A stretch of DNA of 64,000 nucleotides from Pedobacter indicus (GTDB taxonomy: Bacteria; Bacteroidota; Bacteroidia; Sphingobacteriales; Sphingobacteriaceae). The notes beneath the pieces are model-generated. The model ran no database searches. It saw only the letters and a list, made by a program, of their open reading frames with translations, and was not told the DNA's origin. The DNA lies in the NCBI RefSeq assembly GCF_003449035.1, contig NZ_QRGB01000001.1, forward strand, positions 1,302,001 to 1,366,000, in the 5' to 3' direction. Below, piece after piece: positions 9,591 to 19,666 of this stretch; the first letter of the stretch is position 1, and each line of letters begins with the position of its first letter. The translations under genes and the position numbers were made by a program.

Positions 9591-10040
9591 ATGGCTAAAC
9601 CAAGTTTTGATGAAATTTTTATGAACCTTGCGGAGGAGCTTTCGAAAAGGTCACATTGCATCAGAGCGCAGGTTGGAGCAGTACTTTCTAAAGACACTCG
9701 TATTATATCTATAGGCTATAATGGTCCCCCGTCGGGAACGCATAACTGTGATGAAGAGTGGCCGGGCGAAGGCTGCGCGAGAGATAGCAAGGGGAGTTGT
9801 TCTTTGGCATTACACGCGGAGCAAAATGCTATCCTTTACGCCGTTAAAAATGGGGCGGATCTGGAGGGTGCTACATTATATACAACTTTGTCACCTTGTC
9901 TGCCATGTGCTAGATTTATTTTCTCGGCAGGTATTGTTCATGTTTTTTACCGACACTCTTACGCTGAATACAAGGGGTTAATTGAAGATGAGGGTATATC
10001 CTTCTTAGAAAGATTCGGTGTGAAAACTTCTCGGATATAG
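9591..10040 (+). CDS. dCMP deaminase family protein
   Basis: A 149-residue zinc deaminase. The catalytic motif HAEQNAI puts the zinc histidine at residue 75 and the proton-shuttling glutamate at 77; the second motif SPCLPCARFIF supplies the two zinc cysteines near 105-108. An extra CDEEWPGEGC stretch (about 51-60) corresponds to the second structural zinc loop of dCMP deaminases. It would convert dCMP to dUMP for thymidylate synthesis. Likely co-transcribed with the purF paralogue 25 bases upstream. Confidence 0.88.
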   Translation: MAKPSFDEIFMNLAEELSKRSHCIRAQVGAVLSKDTRIISIGYNGPPSGTHNCDEEWPGEGCARDSKGSCSLALHAEQNAILYAVKNGADLEGATLYTTLSPCLPCARFIFSAGIVHVFYRHSYAEYKGLIEDEGISFLERFGVKTSRI

Positions 10041-10088
10041 TTTCATTCCAGTTCTTATTTAAGTTATCTTTATCCCATATTTAATAAT

Positions 10089-11933
10089 ATGGGATACAAA
10101 ACCTTTGAAGAATGTGTAAGTGATTTGGAACGCAATGGTCACCTAATCAGAATTAAAGAAGAGGTTGACCCTTATTTAGAAATGGCCGCCATTCACCTTC
10201 GAGTTTACGAGAATCAAGGGCCTGCACTTTACTTCGAGAATATTAAGAATAGTAAATTTCCGGCTGTATCCAATCTGTTTGGTACGTTAGATCGTTCACG
10301 TTTTATTTTTAGAGATACGTTGGATCATGTGAAGCGTCTGGTTGAATTACGGTCAAATCCTTTAAAAGGGCTTAAATCACCTATCAAATCTGTTAAATCT
10401 TTAGGTGTAGGGTTTGGTGCTCTTCCGTTGAAGTCGAGATCGAACCCACCGATTATGTTTGGAAGAGCCCGGATAGACGAGCTTCCACAAATCGTTAACT
10501 GGCCTGATGATGGTGGAGCCTTTATAACAATGCCACAAGTATATACCGAGGATATTGAGAAACCTGGCCCGATGAAAGCGAATATGGGGATGTATCGGAT
10601 CCAACTTAGTGGAAATGACTATCAGTTCAATCGGGAGGTTGGTCTGCATTATCAATTGCATCGAGGTATTGGGATTCATCAAACCAAAGCAAACCAATTG
10701 GGGAAACCCTTAAAAGTCAGCATTTTTGTTGGCGGGCCACCTGCTCATCCTTTAGCAGCGGTCATGCCATTGCCAGAAGGGTTACCTGAATTGGCATTCG
10801 CAGGAGCTTTGGGCAATCGAAGGTTTCGATATTTTTATGACAAGGAGGGCTTTTGTATCTCAGCAGACGCTGATTTTGTTATTACAGGAACTGTGTACCC
10901 AAACGAGAACAAACCTGAAGGGCCTTTTGGGGATCATCTTGGGTATTATAGCTTGGTACATCCGTTTCCGGTTATGAAAGTTCACAATGTATATCATAAG
11001 AAGAATGCGATCTGGTCTTTTACGGTTGTTGGAAGACCTCCGCAGGAAGATACCAGCTTCGGAGCACTTATTCATGATATTACAGGTTCTGCTATTCCTC
11101 AAGAGATTGATGGTCTCCATGCGGTTCACGCTGTAGATGCTGCTGGAGTACATCCGCTACTTTTTGCAATTGGGAGTGAAAGATATACCCCTTACTTGAA
11201 AGATAAGATACCCCAAGAGACGTTGACGATAGCGAATCAAATCCTTGGAAAAAACCAACTGAGTTTGGCGAAGTTTCTTTTTATTTCATCTCACGATGAT
11301 AACCCTCATCTGGATATTCACGATATCCCTGCTTTTTTGACACATATATTGGAAAGGATTGATCCGACCAGGGACTTGCATTTCCAAACTAAAACTACTA
11401 TTGACACGCTCGACTATACGGGTGAAGGTCTTAATTCAGGTTCGAAGGTTGTGATAGCTGGTGTAGGCGATAAAAAAAGAGACTTAGTAACTGAATACCC
11501 CTCTACTTTTCCGTCAGTTCGCGACTTTAGTCATTTTAAGTTGGTATTGCCGGGCGTGGTAGCTGTCGAGTCTCCACGTTTTGATGGATATTCTGAAGAA
11601 CAAGCACGTCTAAAAGCATATACAACGATTTTAGAAGAGAATATAGATTTATTAAAAGGTGTAGGGTTGATTGTTCTTTGTGATGATGCTGACTTTGTGG
11701 CGGCAAACATTAATAATTTTGTGTGGACTACTTTTACGAGGAGCAATCCGTCGCACGATATTTACGGTGTTGGTAGTTTTACGGAGTATAAACACTGGGG
11801 CTGTCGTGGTCCGATAATAATCGACGCCAGGAAAAAGCCACATCATGCGCCTGAACTTATTAAAGACCCTAAAGTAGAAGCTAGAGTTGATCAATTGGGG
11901 TCGAAAGCCGGGTCTTTATATGGGATAATATAG
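10089..11933 (+). CDS. UbiD-family (de)carboxylase
   Basis: A 614-residue UbiD-type decarboxylase dependent on prenylated FMN. Recognisable blocks are ALYFENIK near 40, the FNREVGLHYQLHRGIGIHQT block (about 178-197), the conserved EGPFGDHLGYYS motif (about 276-287) carrying an active-site glutamate, and a C-terminal VDQLGSKAGSLYG. In Bacteroidota such proteins are annotated as 4-hydroxybenzoate or menaquinone-pathway (futalosine-type) decarboxylases; sequence alone does not separate these. No UbiX flavin prenyltransferase is adjacent. Confidence 0.85.
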   Translation: MGYKTFEECVSDLERNGHLIRIKEEVDPYLEMAAIHLRVYENQGPALYFENIKNSKFPAVSNLFGTLDRSRFIFRDTLDHVKRLVELRSNPLKGLKSPIKSVKSLGVGFGALPLKSRSNPPIMFGRARIDELPQIVNWPDDGGAFITMPQVYTEDIEKPGPMKANMGMYRIQLSGNDYQFNREVGLHYQLHRGIGIHQTKANQLGKPLKVSIFVGGPPAHPLAAVMPLPEGLPELAFAGALGNRRFRYFYDKEGFCISADADFVITGTVYPNENKPEGPFGDHLGYYSLVHPFPVMKVHNVYHKKNAIWSFTVVGRPPQEDTSFGALIHDITGSAIPQEIDGLHAVHAVDAAGVHPLLFAIGSERYTPYLKDKIPQETLTIANQILGKNQLSLAKFLFISSHDDNPHLDIHDIPAFLTHILERIDPTRDLHFQTKTTIDTLDYTGEGLNSGSKVVIAGVGDKKRDLVTEYPSTFPSVRDFSHFKLVLPGVVAVESPRFDGYSEEQARLKAYTTILEENIDLLKGVGLIVLCDDADFVAANINNFVWTTFTRSNPSHDIYGVGSFTEYKHWGCRGPIIIDARKKPHHAPELIKDPKVEARVDQLGSKAGSLYGII

Positions 11934-11992
11934 TTTTTTATTTGGACTGATTACAAATAAAGTATATATTCGCACAGTGATAGCGGAATTAT

Positions 11993-12382
11993 ATGTGTAT
12001 CCAGTTTAATCAACTAGAAGAATTATACAAATCAGATATTGGCGAGTTCTGTCAATGCAGTCGTAAAAATTGTTATCGTTTGACGTTTCGGGGCGAGCGG
12101 TTCGATTTAACGGTATCGGACTTTCTCTCGTTTAAGAAAGAGATTGATGCGATTGATATCGTAGCTATACTAACTGATTCCTCCTGCAAGTCGGATACGA
12201 TCATTGTCAATTCTTATAGGACGAAGCGATTTCTTATTCTAAGTATTTTAGAAGTTATTCAATTGAAGGAATTGTTACGGGCGGCAAAGTTTATGGTTCA
12301 ACTGAACAGTATGATTCACGAGTGCCTGAAGTGTCCTCTTACATGCCCTTTGGTTGACCAACGTCTCCAAGCAAGTCAATAA
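11993..12382 (+). CDS. Small cysteine-rich protein, function unknown
   Basis: A 129-residue soluble protein without a signal peptide. Cysteines cluster at the N-terminal end (FCQCSRKNC, about 19-27) and at the C-terminal end (HECLKCPLTCPL, about 109-120), giving CxC-x4-C and CxxCxxxC patterns that could bind zinc or an iron-sulfur cluster. The spacing FCQC...YRLTFRGERFDL...FLSFKKEI recalls small Bacteroidota proteins catalogued as DUF6686, but I hold that loosely. It lies directly upstream of ferritin and on the same strand, although the ferritin gene has its own -7 element. I do not assign a function. Confidence 0.65.
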   Translation: MCIQFNQLEELYKSDIGEFCQCSRKNCYRLTFRGERFDLTVSDFLSFKKEIDAIDIVAILTDSSCKSDTIIVNSYRTKRFLILSILEVIQLKELLRAAKFMVQLNSMIHECLKCPLTCPLVDQRLQASQ

Positions 12383-12459
12383 ACCGTAAAAAATCTCTCG
12401 AGCTTAATTAGATTGAATTTGTATAACGTTTACTGTTAACAAATTACCTCATTGTTTGT

Positions 12460-12467
12460 TATTTTTG
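12460..12467 (+). promoter_or_regulatory. -7 promoter element for ferritin
   Basis: TATTTTTG matches TAnnTTTG exactly. It lies downstream of the in-frame start codon at 12452, which therefore would not be on the mRNA; this supports the ATG at 12512 as the ferritin start. Confidence 0.65.
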
Positions 12468-12511
12468 CACTATACAAACACGATGTTGTGTTGTTGTTAA
12501 TAATTGAAACC

Positions 12512-13039
12512 ATGAAAGATCTACTTCGTTTAAAAACTTCACTGAGAGAAGATATAGAAAACTTACTGAATGAGCAAATTCAATTAGAAGCCCATTCTTC
12601 ATCAATCTATTTAGCCATGTCATCGTGGTGCGATGATCAGGGATTGGATTTCAGCTCTGGTTTTTTCGAAAGGCAATCAGCTGAAGAAAGAAACCACATG
12701 CTAAAGATCTTTAAATATGTAAATGATCGTGGAGGTAGAGCCATTTCTCCAGAGATTAAAAACATCCCAAAAGACTTTGAATCATTCCGATCAGTATTTG
12801 AGTCGGCTTTAGAACAGGAAATGCATGTGACGCAGCAATTGAACAATATTGCTGATAAATGTATGAAAGTAAAAGACTATGTGACATTCCAGTTTTTGCA
12901 ATGGTTCTTAGAGGAGCAGATAGAGGAAGAATACGTGGCACGGCGGATACTTGAGATGTTTGATGTAATTGGGGAAGAGGGTACCGGACGTTGGGAAATT
13001 GACAAACACGTTCAGAAGGTTGCTTATTTAGAAGAGTAA
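12512..13039 (+). CDS. Ferritin (non-haem iron storage)
   Basis: A 175-residue bacterial ferritin of the Ftn type. The four-helix diiron site is visible: NEQIQLEAHSSSIYLAMSSW (first glutamate helix) and ERNHMLKIFKYVNDRGG (second), with FLEEQIEEEYVARRI in helix D. Oxidises Fe(II) and stores it as a mineral in a 24-mer shell in the cytoplasm. The frame is open upstream to 12452, but those 20 residues are hydrophobic and unlike ferritin, and the -7 element sits inside them. A near-perfect terminator follows. Confidence 0.92.
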   Translation: MKDLLRLKTSLREDIENLLNEQIQLEAHSSSIYLAMSSWCDDQGLDFSSGFFERQSAEERNHMLKIFKYVNDRGGRAISPEIKNIPKDFESFRSVFESALEQEMHVTQQLNNIADKCMKVKDYVTFQFLQWFLEEQIEEEYVARRILEMFDVIGEEGTGRWEIDKHVQKVAYLEE

Positions 13040-13057
13040 GTCTCAATAATTTACAGA

Positions 13058-13099
13058 GAAAAGGGTCGCCATTTCAAAATGGCGACCCTTTTCTTTTGT
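13058..13099 (+). terminator. Intrinsic terminator after ferritin
   Basis: A 16-bp perfect stem, 13058-13073 with 13078-13093, has a 4-base loop and T-rich flank. Confidence 0.9.
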
Positions 13100-13193
13100 A
13101 TTAGAACAAAGAAAGTTCTATATTTCGACGAATTCTACTAAGCTCACAAATACTATTCTATGATAAGATCTTGACTTAATCTTGTTGCCGTTT

Positions 13194-15893
13194 ATGCGCT
13201 TTGGTTTATGTTTCTTATTGATCCTATTATCGTTTCTGACCTATGGGCAGCAAACAAGGTCAGTTAGTGGAACTGTTCAGGACACATCAAACGTAAATTT
13301 GGAAGGAGTCAACGTTCGATTAATATCTGCTTCTGATACATTGTCAACGACAACTGATGCGAGTGGCAAGTTTTATTTTGAAGAAGTAAGGTCTGCTGAT
13401 TTTCGTTTGGTTTTTAGTTTACTAGGTTTTCAACTCCAAGATAATTTTTATCGTGTAAATCCGCTATATCTTAGCAATCAGTTAATAACAGTGATTTTAA
13501 AGCCTCAGCGCAATATCCTTAAGGAGGTAGTGGTGTTCGCAGTACCGATTGAAATTAAAGGAGATACGGTGCAATACAATGCTGCAGCTTACCAATTTGG
13601 AGAAGGGGCCTTATTAGAAGAGCTTTTAAAGAAACTACAAGGAGTTGAGGTTAAAAGATCAGGAAAAGTGGTAGCGCACGGGGTCCCCGTTTCGAGAGTA
13701 AAGGTGAATAACAAAGATTTTTTCGGAGGGGATGTATTGACTGCTACACGAAATTTGCCGGCCGAGATAGTTGAAAATATACAAGTAATCGATGATTATG
13801 GAGACCAGGCCAATTTTACTGGAATAAAAGGTTCTTCTCCCGAAAAGATCATCAATATTACGATCAAGGAAGACCGTAACCGCGGTATGTTTGGGCAAGT
13901 GACTACAGGGCTGGGCACAGATCATCGATACTTGGGAAGTGTTTCGGCCAACAGTTTCGATAACGAAAGGCAGTTGTCGGTACTGGGATCGGTTAATAAT
14001 ACGAATTCAAGTTTATTTAGTTTTGGTGATGTCACGGGTGCTGGAGGGCGTGAAAGTACTAGTTCTGATCTGAGTAGTATGATCGAGACAGATGATGGGA
14101 TTAATAAAACGAATTCAGTCGGGTTAAATTTTCGGAATACACTTTCTGAGAAAATCACAATGTACGGTGGTTACGTTTTTGTAAATCGGGCAAATGAGAC
14201 TAAAGGAAGTACGGATATTACGAGTAATTTTCAGAGTGGCGCCATTGTTAGTGAAGAAACACGAGACTTAAACTCAGTTAATGACAGGCATACATTGGTC
14301 TGGAATGTAGAGTCAAAATTGTCGGATCGCACTTACCTGAAGGTAAGTCCTAATTTATCATATCAGATGAGCAATGGGGATTCGGATGGAGCTAGCCTTA
14401 TTGAAAGTGGTTTTTTAACAACGTCAAGGCAAATTTGGAGTGCCGATGAGTCCTTTTCGCCACGGGGTGACCTGGATGTGTTTTTTAATCATCGTTTTAA
14501 AAAGGAAGGGAGGCGTTTTGGTATGACAATACACGGTGATTTGAGTGAAGATGACAAAGAGAACAGCGTAAGTGAATCTAATATTCATATTGATTCGAGT
14601 TATACCGATCCGTTACGAAGGGTTGAGCGTTATAGCCAATCTTTGTTTAACGATCGTGACGTGAAGAATTTTTCCTTACAAGGTTCATTTATCGAGCCAA
14701 TTGGGGACAGAAGCATCATCGAATTAAATTTTGAACACACGTATGCCTCCTATAATAACAGTAGAAAGACAATCAACATTGGTAACTATGGTTCGACTTT
14801 GCCGGTTTCTGACTCTACAAGACTAAATTATGAATATCAGTATCAGATTGATCGCGTGGGATTTAATTTCCAATATAATGATGATCAAACTACATATACT
14901 ATCGGTTTCGGACTGCAACCCACAATATTACGAGGGCATGCGCACAGGGACACTGCGACGAATCGATATGATATGAACCTGATTCCCAGTCTACGAGTGG
15001 CATATAGGATAAATAAGTTTAGTAATTTTTCGATATACTACCAGGGGAAAAATAATCAACCTGATTTTTCGCAGATACAACCTATTCAGGACCGGACAAA
15101 CTCTCAGAATATTGTGTTTGGAAATCCCTTATTGAAGAGCGAATTTATTAATCAAATAAGTTTGCAGTATCGTAGTTTTGATTTGAAATCGGGCAATTCG
15201 TTTTTTAGTAATTTTACTTTTCAGAATATTAAAGATAAAATCGTTGTTAACCGTGTGTCCGTTCCAAATACTACAAAACAATGGACCAGCTTTCAAAACA
15301 CCTCCGGATATTTTGATGCCAATGCGTATTATCTTTATTCCCTCTCGTTAATTGAGGAGGTATTGAATATCAATCTTAGTGGGTCGGCTATCTACACTAA
15401 TAATATATCGTTTATTAACTATCAGAAGAATAAAGGTCGTTACTTGGTATATACGCAAGGCTTGCAAACTTCATTGATGCAAGAAGACTGGTTAGATTTG
15501 GATGTCAGAGGGTCTTATACACTGAATCATACGGCTAACTCTTTGGCATCCTTACAGGATCATGTTGCCAGTACGTGGATGTTTGGTATGGGTGGCAAGA
15601 CCTATTTTGGGAATTGGGCCTTTAGTTTTGATATATCGCAACGGGTGAATAATGGCTATAGCGACTTTGTCAATGCAAATCCTACTATCTTGAACGCATA
15701 TTTTGAAAGAACTTTTCTGAAAAATAATCGTGGGGCGTTACGTATACAAGCTTATGATCTATTTAACCAAAATACGGGCGTAAGTCATGATGTATATGGC
15801 AATGAAACTTACCAAACTCGTAATAATCGACTTGGGCGTTATTTTTTAGTGTCCTTAAATTTCCGTTTACAAAAATTTCCAGATCTTAAATAA
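13194..15893 (+). CDS. Large outer-membrane beta-barrel protein with carboxypeptidase-regulatory-like domain
   Basis: An 899-residue outer-membrane protein (899 from the ATG at 13194; the frame also allows TTG at 13182). The signal peptide ends near LTYGQ, a CarboxypepD-reg-like beta domain follows (SVSGTVQDTSNVNLEGVNVRL), then a plug-like region with the motif FGEGALLEELLKKLQGVEV and a long barrel ending in FLVSLNFRLQKF. This arrangement fits the TonB-receptor-like barrel family common in Sphingobacteriaceae (OMP_b-brl_3 type), which lacks a SusD partner. The substrate is unknown. The oxidoreductase starts one base after its stop codon, so the two are probably co-transcribed although functionally unrelated. 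Confidence 0.8.
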   Translation: MRFGLCFLLILLSFLTYGQQTRSVSGTVQDTSNVNLEGVNVRLISASDTLSTTTDASGKFYFEEVRSADFRLVFSLLGFQLQDNFYRVNPLYLSNQLITVILKPQRNILKEVVVFAVPIEIKGDTVQYNAAAYQFGEGALLEELLKKLQGVEVKRSGKVVAHGVPVSRVKVNNKDFFGGDVLTATRNLPAEIVENIQVIDDYGDQANFTGIKGSSPEKIINITIKEDRNRGMFGQVTTGLGTDHRYLGSVSANSFDNERQLSVLGSVNNTNSSLFSFGDVTGAGGRESTSSDLSSMIETDDGINKTNSVGLNFRNTLSEKITMYGGYVFVNRANETKGSTDITSNFQSGAIVSEETRDLNSVNDRHTLVWNVESKLSDRTYLKVSPNLSYQMSNGDSDGASLIESGFLTTSRQIWSADESFSPRGDLDVFFNHRFKKEGRRFGMTIHGDLSEDDKENSVSESNIHIDSSYTDPLRRVERYSQSLFNDRDVKNFSLQGSFIEPIGDRSIIELNFEHTYASYNNSRKTINIGNYGSTLPVSDSTRLNYEYQYQIDRVGFNFQYNDDQTTYTIGFGLQPTILRGHAHRDTATNRYDMNLIPSLRVAYRINKFSNFSIYYQGKNNQPDFSQIQPIQDRTNSQNIVFGNPLLKSEFINQISLQYRSFDLKSGNSFFSNFTFQNIKDKIVVNRVSVPNTTKQWTSFQNTSGYFDANAYYLYSLSLIEEVLNINLSGSAIYTNNISFINYQKNKGRYLVYTQGLQTSLMQEDWLDLDVRGSYTLNHTANSLASLQDHVASTWMFGMGGKTYFGNWAFSFDISQRVNNGYSDFVNANPTILNAYFERTFLKNNRGALRIQAYDLFNQNTGVSHDVYGNETYQTRNNRLGRYFLVSLNFRLQKFPDLK

Positions 15894-15894
15894 T

Positions 15895-16863
15895 ATGAAA
15901 GCGATACAATATGATTCGCCAGGCGAGGCAAGCGTCCTCTATGTTACTGAGCTTGATCCTCCAACTTGTCGGCCTCACGAAGTACTAATTAGGGTGAAAG
16001 CTTCGGGAATTAATCGACCGGACATATTTCAACGACGTGGCAATTATAATGCACCTGCTGGAACTGTGCAAAATATTCCTGGTTTGGAGGTGAGTGGGAC
16101 CGTTACTGCCACTGGTAGCCACGTGAGTCGTTTGAATATTGGCGATGATGTATGTGCTATACTTAGTGGTGGCGGATATTCGGATACGGTGTGTGTCGAC
16201 GAACGTTTGTGTATGATAAAGCCATCAAATCTTTCTTTTACCGAGGCGGCGTCTTTGCCGGAAACAGTTTTAACCGTGTGGCATAATGTATTTCAGCGAG
16301 GCGGTCTCTCGAAGGATGAGTCGATTTTGGTTCATGGCGGAAGTGGTGGGATTGGTATAACAGCAATCCAGCTAGCACGGATTTTTGGGAAACAGGTATA
16401 CGTTACAGCCGGGTCTGACGAAAAATGCAATGCCTGTGTTAATTTGGGCGCTACAGAGGCCATCAATTATCAGCAAAAGGACTTTGAAAAAGTTTTACAG
16501 GATAAAACGATTGACATTATTTTAGATATGATCGGAGGGAGTTACTTTGCAAAAAATATTCGCTTACTTAATACCGAAGGTAGATTAATCTATATCAACG
16601 CGATGGAGGGAGCAAAGGTTGAACTGAATATTATGGAAGTGATGAAGAAAAGACTAACTATCTCGGGCAGCACCCTGCGCAGTCGAACTATTGAATTCAA
16701 AGGTTCTCTGTGCCGTGAGGTGGAGAAGTATCTATGGCCGAAAATTGAACAAGGTCAGTTCGTGCCGGTGATAGATCGTACGTTTTCGTATGAAAACGTT
16801 GGTGATGCACATCGATATCTTGAGAACGGGCAACATTTTGGAAAAATTGTCTTGACATGGTAA
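15895..16863 (+). CDS. NAD(P)H:quinone oxidoreductase, zinc-free MDR family
   Basis: A 322-residue medium-chain dehydrogenase/reductase. The N-terminal GroES-like domain has [18 protein letters not shown], typical of the quinone reductase PIG3/TP53I3 branch, which lacks catalytic zinc. The Rossmann half has the nucleotide loop [16 protein letters not shown] (about 142-157). Probably reduces quinones or enones with NADPH. Starts one base after the barrel protein, and its end overlaps the longest guaA frame, so the cluster is tightly packed. Confidence 0.85.
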   Translation: MKAIQYDSPGEASVLYVTELDPPTCRPHEVLIRVKASGINRPDIFQRRGNYNAPAGTVQNIPGLEVSGTVTATGSHVSRLNIGDDVCAILSGGGYSDTVCVDERLCMIKPSNLSFTEAASLPETVLTVWHNVFQRGGLSKDESILVHGGSGGIGITAIQLARIFGKQVYVTAGSDEKCNACVNLGATEAINYQQKDFEKVLQDKTIDIILDMIGGSYFAKNIRLLNTEGRLIYINAMEGAKVELNIMEVMKKRLTISGSTLRSRTIEFKGSLCREVEKYLWPKIEQGQFVPVIDRTFSYENVGDAHRYLENGQHFGKIVLTW

Positions 16864-16895
16864 GTGAATCAATTGGAATTCCTAACTTTGAGCCC

Positions 16896-18446
16896 ATGCA
16901 AGAAAAGATTATCATCCTGGACTTTGGGTCACAATATACCCAATTAATTGCTCGTAGAGTAAGGGAACTAAACGTTTATTGTGAAATCCATCCGTTTAAT
17001 AATCCGCCTGAAATAGGTTCTGATGTAAAAGGTGTTATATTATCTGGAAGTCCCTATTCCGTTCATCAGGATGATGCGCCTGTATTTGATTATTCTGCAA
17101 TACATGGATCCTTACCTCTGCTTGGTGTTTGCTATGGTGCTCAATACATTGCCAATCAATCTGGAGGTACTGTTGCTCCGTCTGAGATTAGAGAATACGG
17201 AAGAGCTAGTTTGCAATATATCGCTGATAACAATCCTTTATTTAAAAACATCCAAAAGGACTCAGTAGTATGGATGTCACACGGAGATACGATCTCTAAA
17301 GTTCCAACTAATTTTCAGGTTTTAGCTAGTACTGATCATGTACGTGTGGCTGCATATCAGATTGAAGGAACACAAACCTACGGTATCCAGTTTCATCCTG
17401 AAGTAACACATAGTGCTGACGGAAAAGTATTGTTGGAAAATTTCTTAGTTGATATATGTCACTGTAGTCAAGATTGGACGCCGGACGCTTTTGTTGAAAA
17501 TACAATTGACAGTTTAAAGAAAGAAATTGGTAATGACCATGTGATTCTTGCTCTTTCAGGCGGTGTAGACTCATCAGTTGCAGCTATATTATTACATCAG
17601 GCAATTGGTGATCGTTTACATTGTGTGTTTGTCGATAATGGACTGTTAAGGAAAAATGAGTTTGAACAAGTGCTGGACTCATATAAACATATGGGTTTAA
17701 ACATCAAAGGTGTTGATGCGAAGGCAAGGTTTTACAAACAATTGGAGGGGGTTAAGGACCCTGAAAGAAAAAGAAAAATCATCGGCGGCATATTTATTGA
17801 AGTGTTTGACGATGCAGCTCATGAGATAGAAAATCAATTGCCAGCGGGTGATACCGTAAAATGGTTAGGACAAGGAACAATATATCCGGACGTGATCGAA
17901 TCGATATCTGTTAATGGACCTTCGGCAACGATCAAGTCTCATCATAATGTGGGTGGACTACCTGATTTTATGAAATTAAAAGTGGTTGAGCCATTGAAGA
18001 CTTTATTTAAAGACGAGGTAAGGAGGGTCGGAAAGGCATTGGAGATGGATCCTGCTATTTTGGGTAGACATCCTTTTCCGGGTCCGGGGTTGGCGATTCG
18101 CATATTGGGAGATATAACTGCGGAGAAAGTAAGAATTTTACAGGAAGCCGACGCAATTTATATCCGTAATTTGAGAGAAGCAGGATGGTATGACAAGGTA
18201 TGGCAGGCGGGTGCGATTTTTCTACCGGTTCAGTCGGTTGGGGTGATGGGGGACGAAAGAACATATGAACATGTTATCTGTTTACGTGCAGTAGGCTCTA
18301 CGGATGGAATGACAGCAGATTGGATTCACTTACCTTATGAGCTACTATCGAAAATATCTAATGAAATAATTAACCATGTCAAAGGAATCAACAGAGTTGT
18401 TTATGACATCAGTTCAAAGCCACCAGCGACAATTGAGTGGGAGTAG
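16896..18446 (+). CDS. guaA: GMP synthase (glutamine-hydrolysing)
   Basis: A 516-residue two-domain enzyme converting XMP to GMP. The N-terminal class I amidotransferase has GVCYGAQ with nucleophile Cys79 and the FHPEVTHS histidine/glutamate pair. The ATP-pyrophosphatase domain has the PP-loop [12 protein letters not shown] near 220, and the C-terminal dimerisation domain carries the [13 protein letters not shown] signature. I chose ATG 16896 ([11 protein letters not shown]) because the extra 13 residues from 16857 are not family-like and would overlap the previous gene. Its 3' end overlaps the next lipoprotein gene. Confidence 0.96.
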   Translation: MQEKIIILDFGSQYTQLIARRVRELNVYCEIHPFNNPPEIGSDVKGVILSGSPYSVHQDDAPVFDYSAIHGSLPLLGVCYGAQYIANQSGGTVAPSEIREYGRASLQYIADNNPLFKNIQKDSVVWMSHGDTISKVPTNFQVLASTDHVRVAAYQIEGTQTYGIQFHPEVTHSADGKVLLENFLVDICHCSQDWTPDAFVENTIDSLKKEIGNDHVILALSGGVDSSVAAILLHQAIGDRLHCVFVDNGLLRKNEFEQVLDSYKHMGLNIKGVDAKARFYKQLEGVKDPERKRKIIGGIFIEVFDDAAHEIENQLPAGDTVKWLGQGTIYPDVIESISVNGPSATIKSHHNVGGLPDFMKLKVVEPLKTLFKDEVRRVGKALEMDPAILGRHPFPGPGLAIRILGDITAEKVRILQEADAIYIRNLREAGWYDKVWQAGAIFLPVQSVGVMGDERTYEHVICLRAVGSTDGMTADWIHLPYELLSKISNEIINHVKGINRVVYDISSKPPATIEWE

Positions 18447-19647
18447 GGTTCTAATAGTTCTGATGGTATTGGTGTTCTTAAGTAGTTGTTCTATTTTTAG
18501 ACCAACTGCACCTCCGGTAAAAACGGAGCCGAAAGAAGAGCCCATTGAACCCGAAGAGCCGAAAGAAGTCGAAAAAGAAGAAACCCCGGTTGAACCTACT
18601 GTTAACTCCGTAGTTCTGTTACTTCCGTTTCAACTAAATCGTATAGCGGGAGAACCTAGTCGGGAGGACGTGAAGCGAGTATCTGTCCCTTTAGATTTCT
18701 ACCAAGGGTTTAAACTTGCTATGGATAATCTTACTCAGCGAGGGAATAATTTTAAACTAACAGTATTGGATTCACGTGATAATGCGGTAGAGAATAGACG
18801 TATGGCGGTGAGTCCCGAAGTGCAGTCTGCCGACTTAATTGTCGGACCCATATTCCCTCAAGAAATAGAAGTTTTCTCTAGCTCATCGAAAGCGGGTCAC
18901 GCCCTGCAGGTTTCACCGTTGGCGGCGTCAAAACCATCGCAGTTCATGCATCCAAATTTGGTAAGTCTGATAGCTCCCATAGATTTACATAGCTTCGGTA
19001 TAGCAGACTATATTGAAAAGATTCATCGTCGTGATGATCAGGTGATTTTGATTAATAAAGCTGATGAAGAAAGTGTTGAATTTTTGACACCGTTAAAAAG
19101 AAGCTTTGGAGAAAAGGGTATCCAGTTTACGGAAGTTAATGATGTAAATAAGGTTCGTGATATTCTTAATTTGGTAGGTAACAATATTATAGTCGTAGGC
19201 TCCACGAATAAATATGCAGTAAACAGTATTTTAACTGGCCTTGTAGATCTAAAGGATGAATTGGATGTTAAGATCGATTTATTTGGACATCCAAATTGGA
19301 GTCGTGGTTCATTCGATACCTTTAACTTGGAGTTATTGAACACGAAAATTTCCACCTCATTTTATGTAAATGCTGATAAGTCGACTGTAAGAGATTTTCA
19401 ACGAAAATATAGAGACGAATTTAAAATCGAGCCAACCGAATACGCCTACAAGGGTTTTGATACTGGTTTTTTCTTTGGGTACATGTTGGCTAAATACGGT
19501 AAAGACTATCCGCAACATTTGACAGAAGAAACCTATGCGGGTGTCCAAACAGACTATCGTTTCGAAAGGAACTCAGCTTGGGGTTATGTGAATACTTTCG
19601 TGCGTATATTAGAGTTTAATGGGTACAAATATGTACCGGTTAATTAG
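18403..19647 (+). CDS. Lipoprotein with type 1 periplasmic-binding-protein fold
   Basis: A lipoprotein (414 residues from 18403; 18376 also possible) with lipobox FLSS-C followed by a Pro/Glu-rich linker (about 35-65) that would span from the membrane. The rest has the two-lobed receptor-family ligand-binding fold: [48 protein letters not shown]. This resembles LppC/LpoA- or amino-acid-binding-like lipoproteins of Bacteroidota. No transporter is next to it, so a sensory, cell-wall or scaffold role is as likely as uptake. Its beginning overlaps the guaA 3' end by 44 bases in another frame. Confidence 0.75.
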   Translation: MTSVQSHQRQLSGSRVLIVLMVLVFLSSCSIFRPTAPPVKTEPKEEPIEPEEPKEVEKEETPVEPTVNSVVLLLPFQLNRIAGEPSREDVKRVSVPLDFYQGFKLAMDNLTQRGNNFKLTVLDSRDNAVENRRMAVSPEVQSADLIVGPIFPQEIEVFSSSSKAGHALQVSPLAASKPSQFMHPNLVSLIAPIDLHSFGIADYIEKIHRRDDQVILINKADEESVEFLTPLKRSFGEKGIQFTEVNDVNKVRDILNLVGNNIIVVGSTNKYAVNSILTGLVDLKDELDVKIDLFGHPNWSRGSFDTFNLELLNTKISTSFYVNADKSTVRDFQRKYRDEFKIEPTEYAYKGFDTGFFFGYMLAKYGKDYPQHLTEETYAGVQTDYRFERNSAWGYVNTFVRILEFNGYKYVPVN

Positions 19648-19666
19648 ACTCTGAATAAGCTGAATA

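Noticed and set aside
12452-12511. 20-residue N-terminal extension of ferritin
   Set aside because: Contains the -7 promoter element and is unlike ferritin; start at 12512 used.
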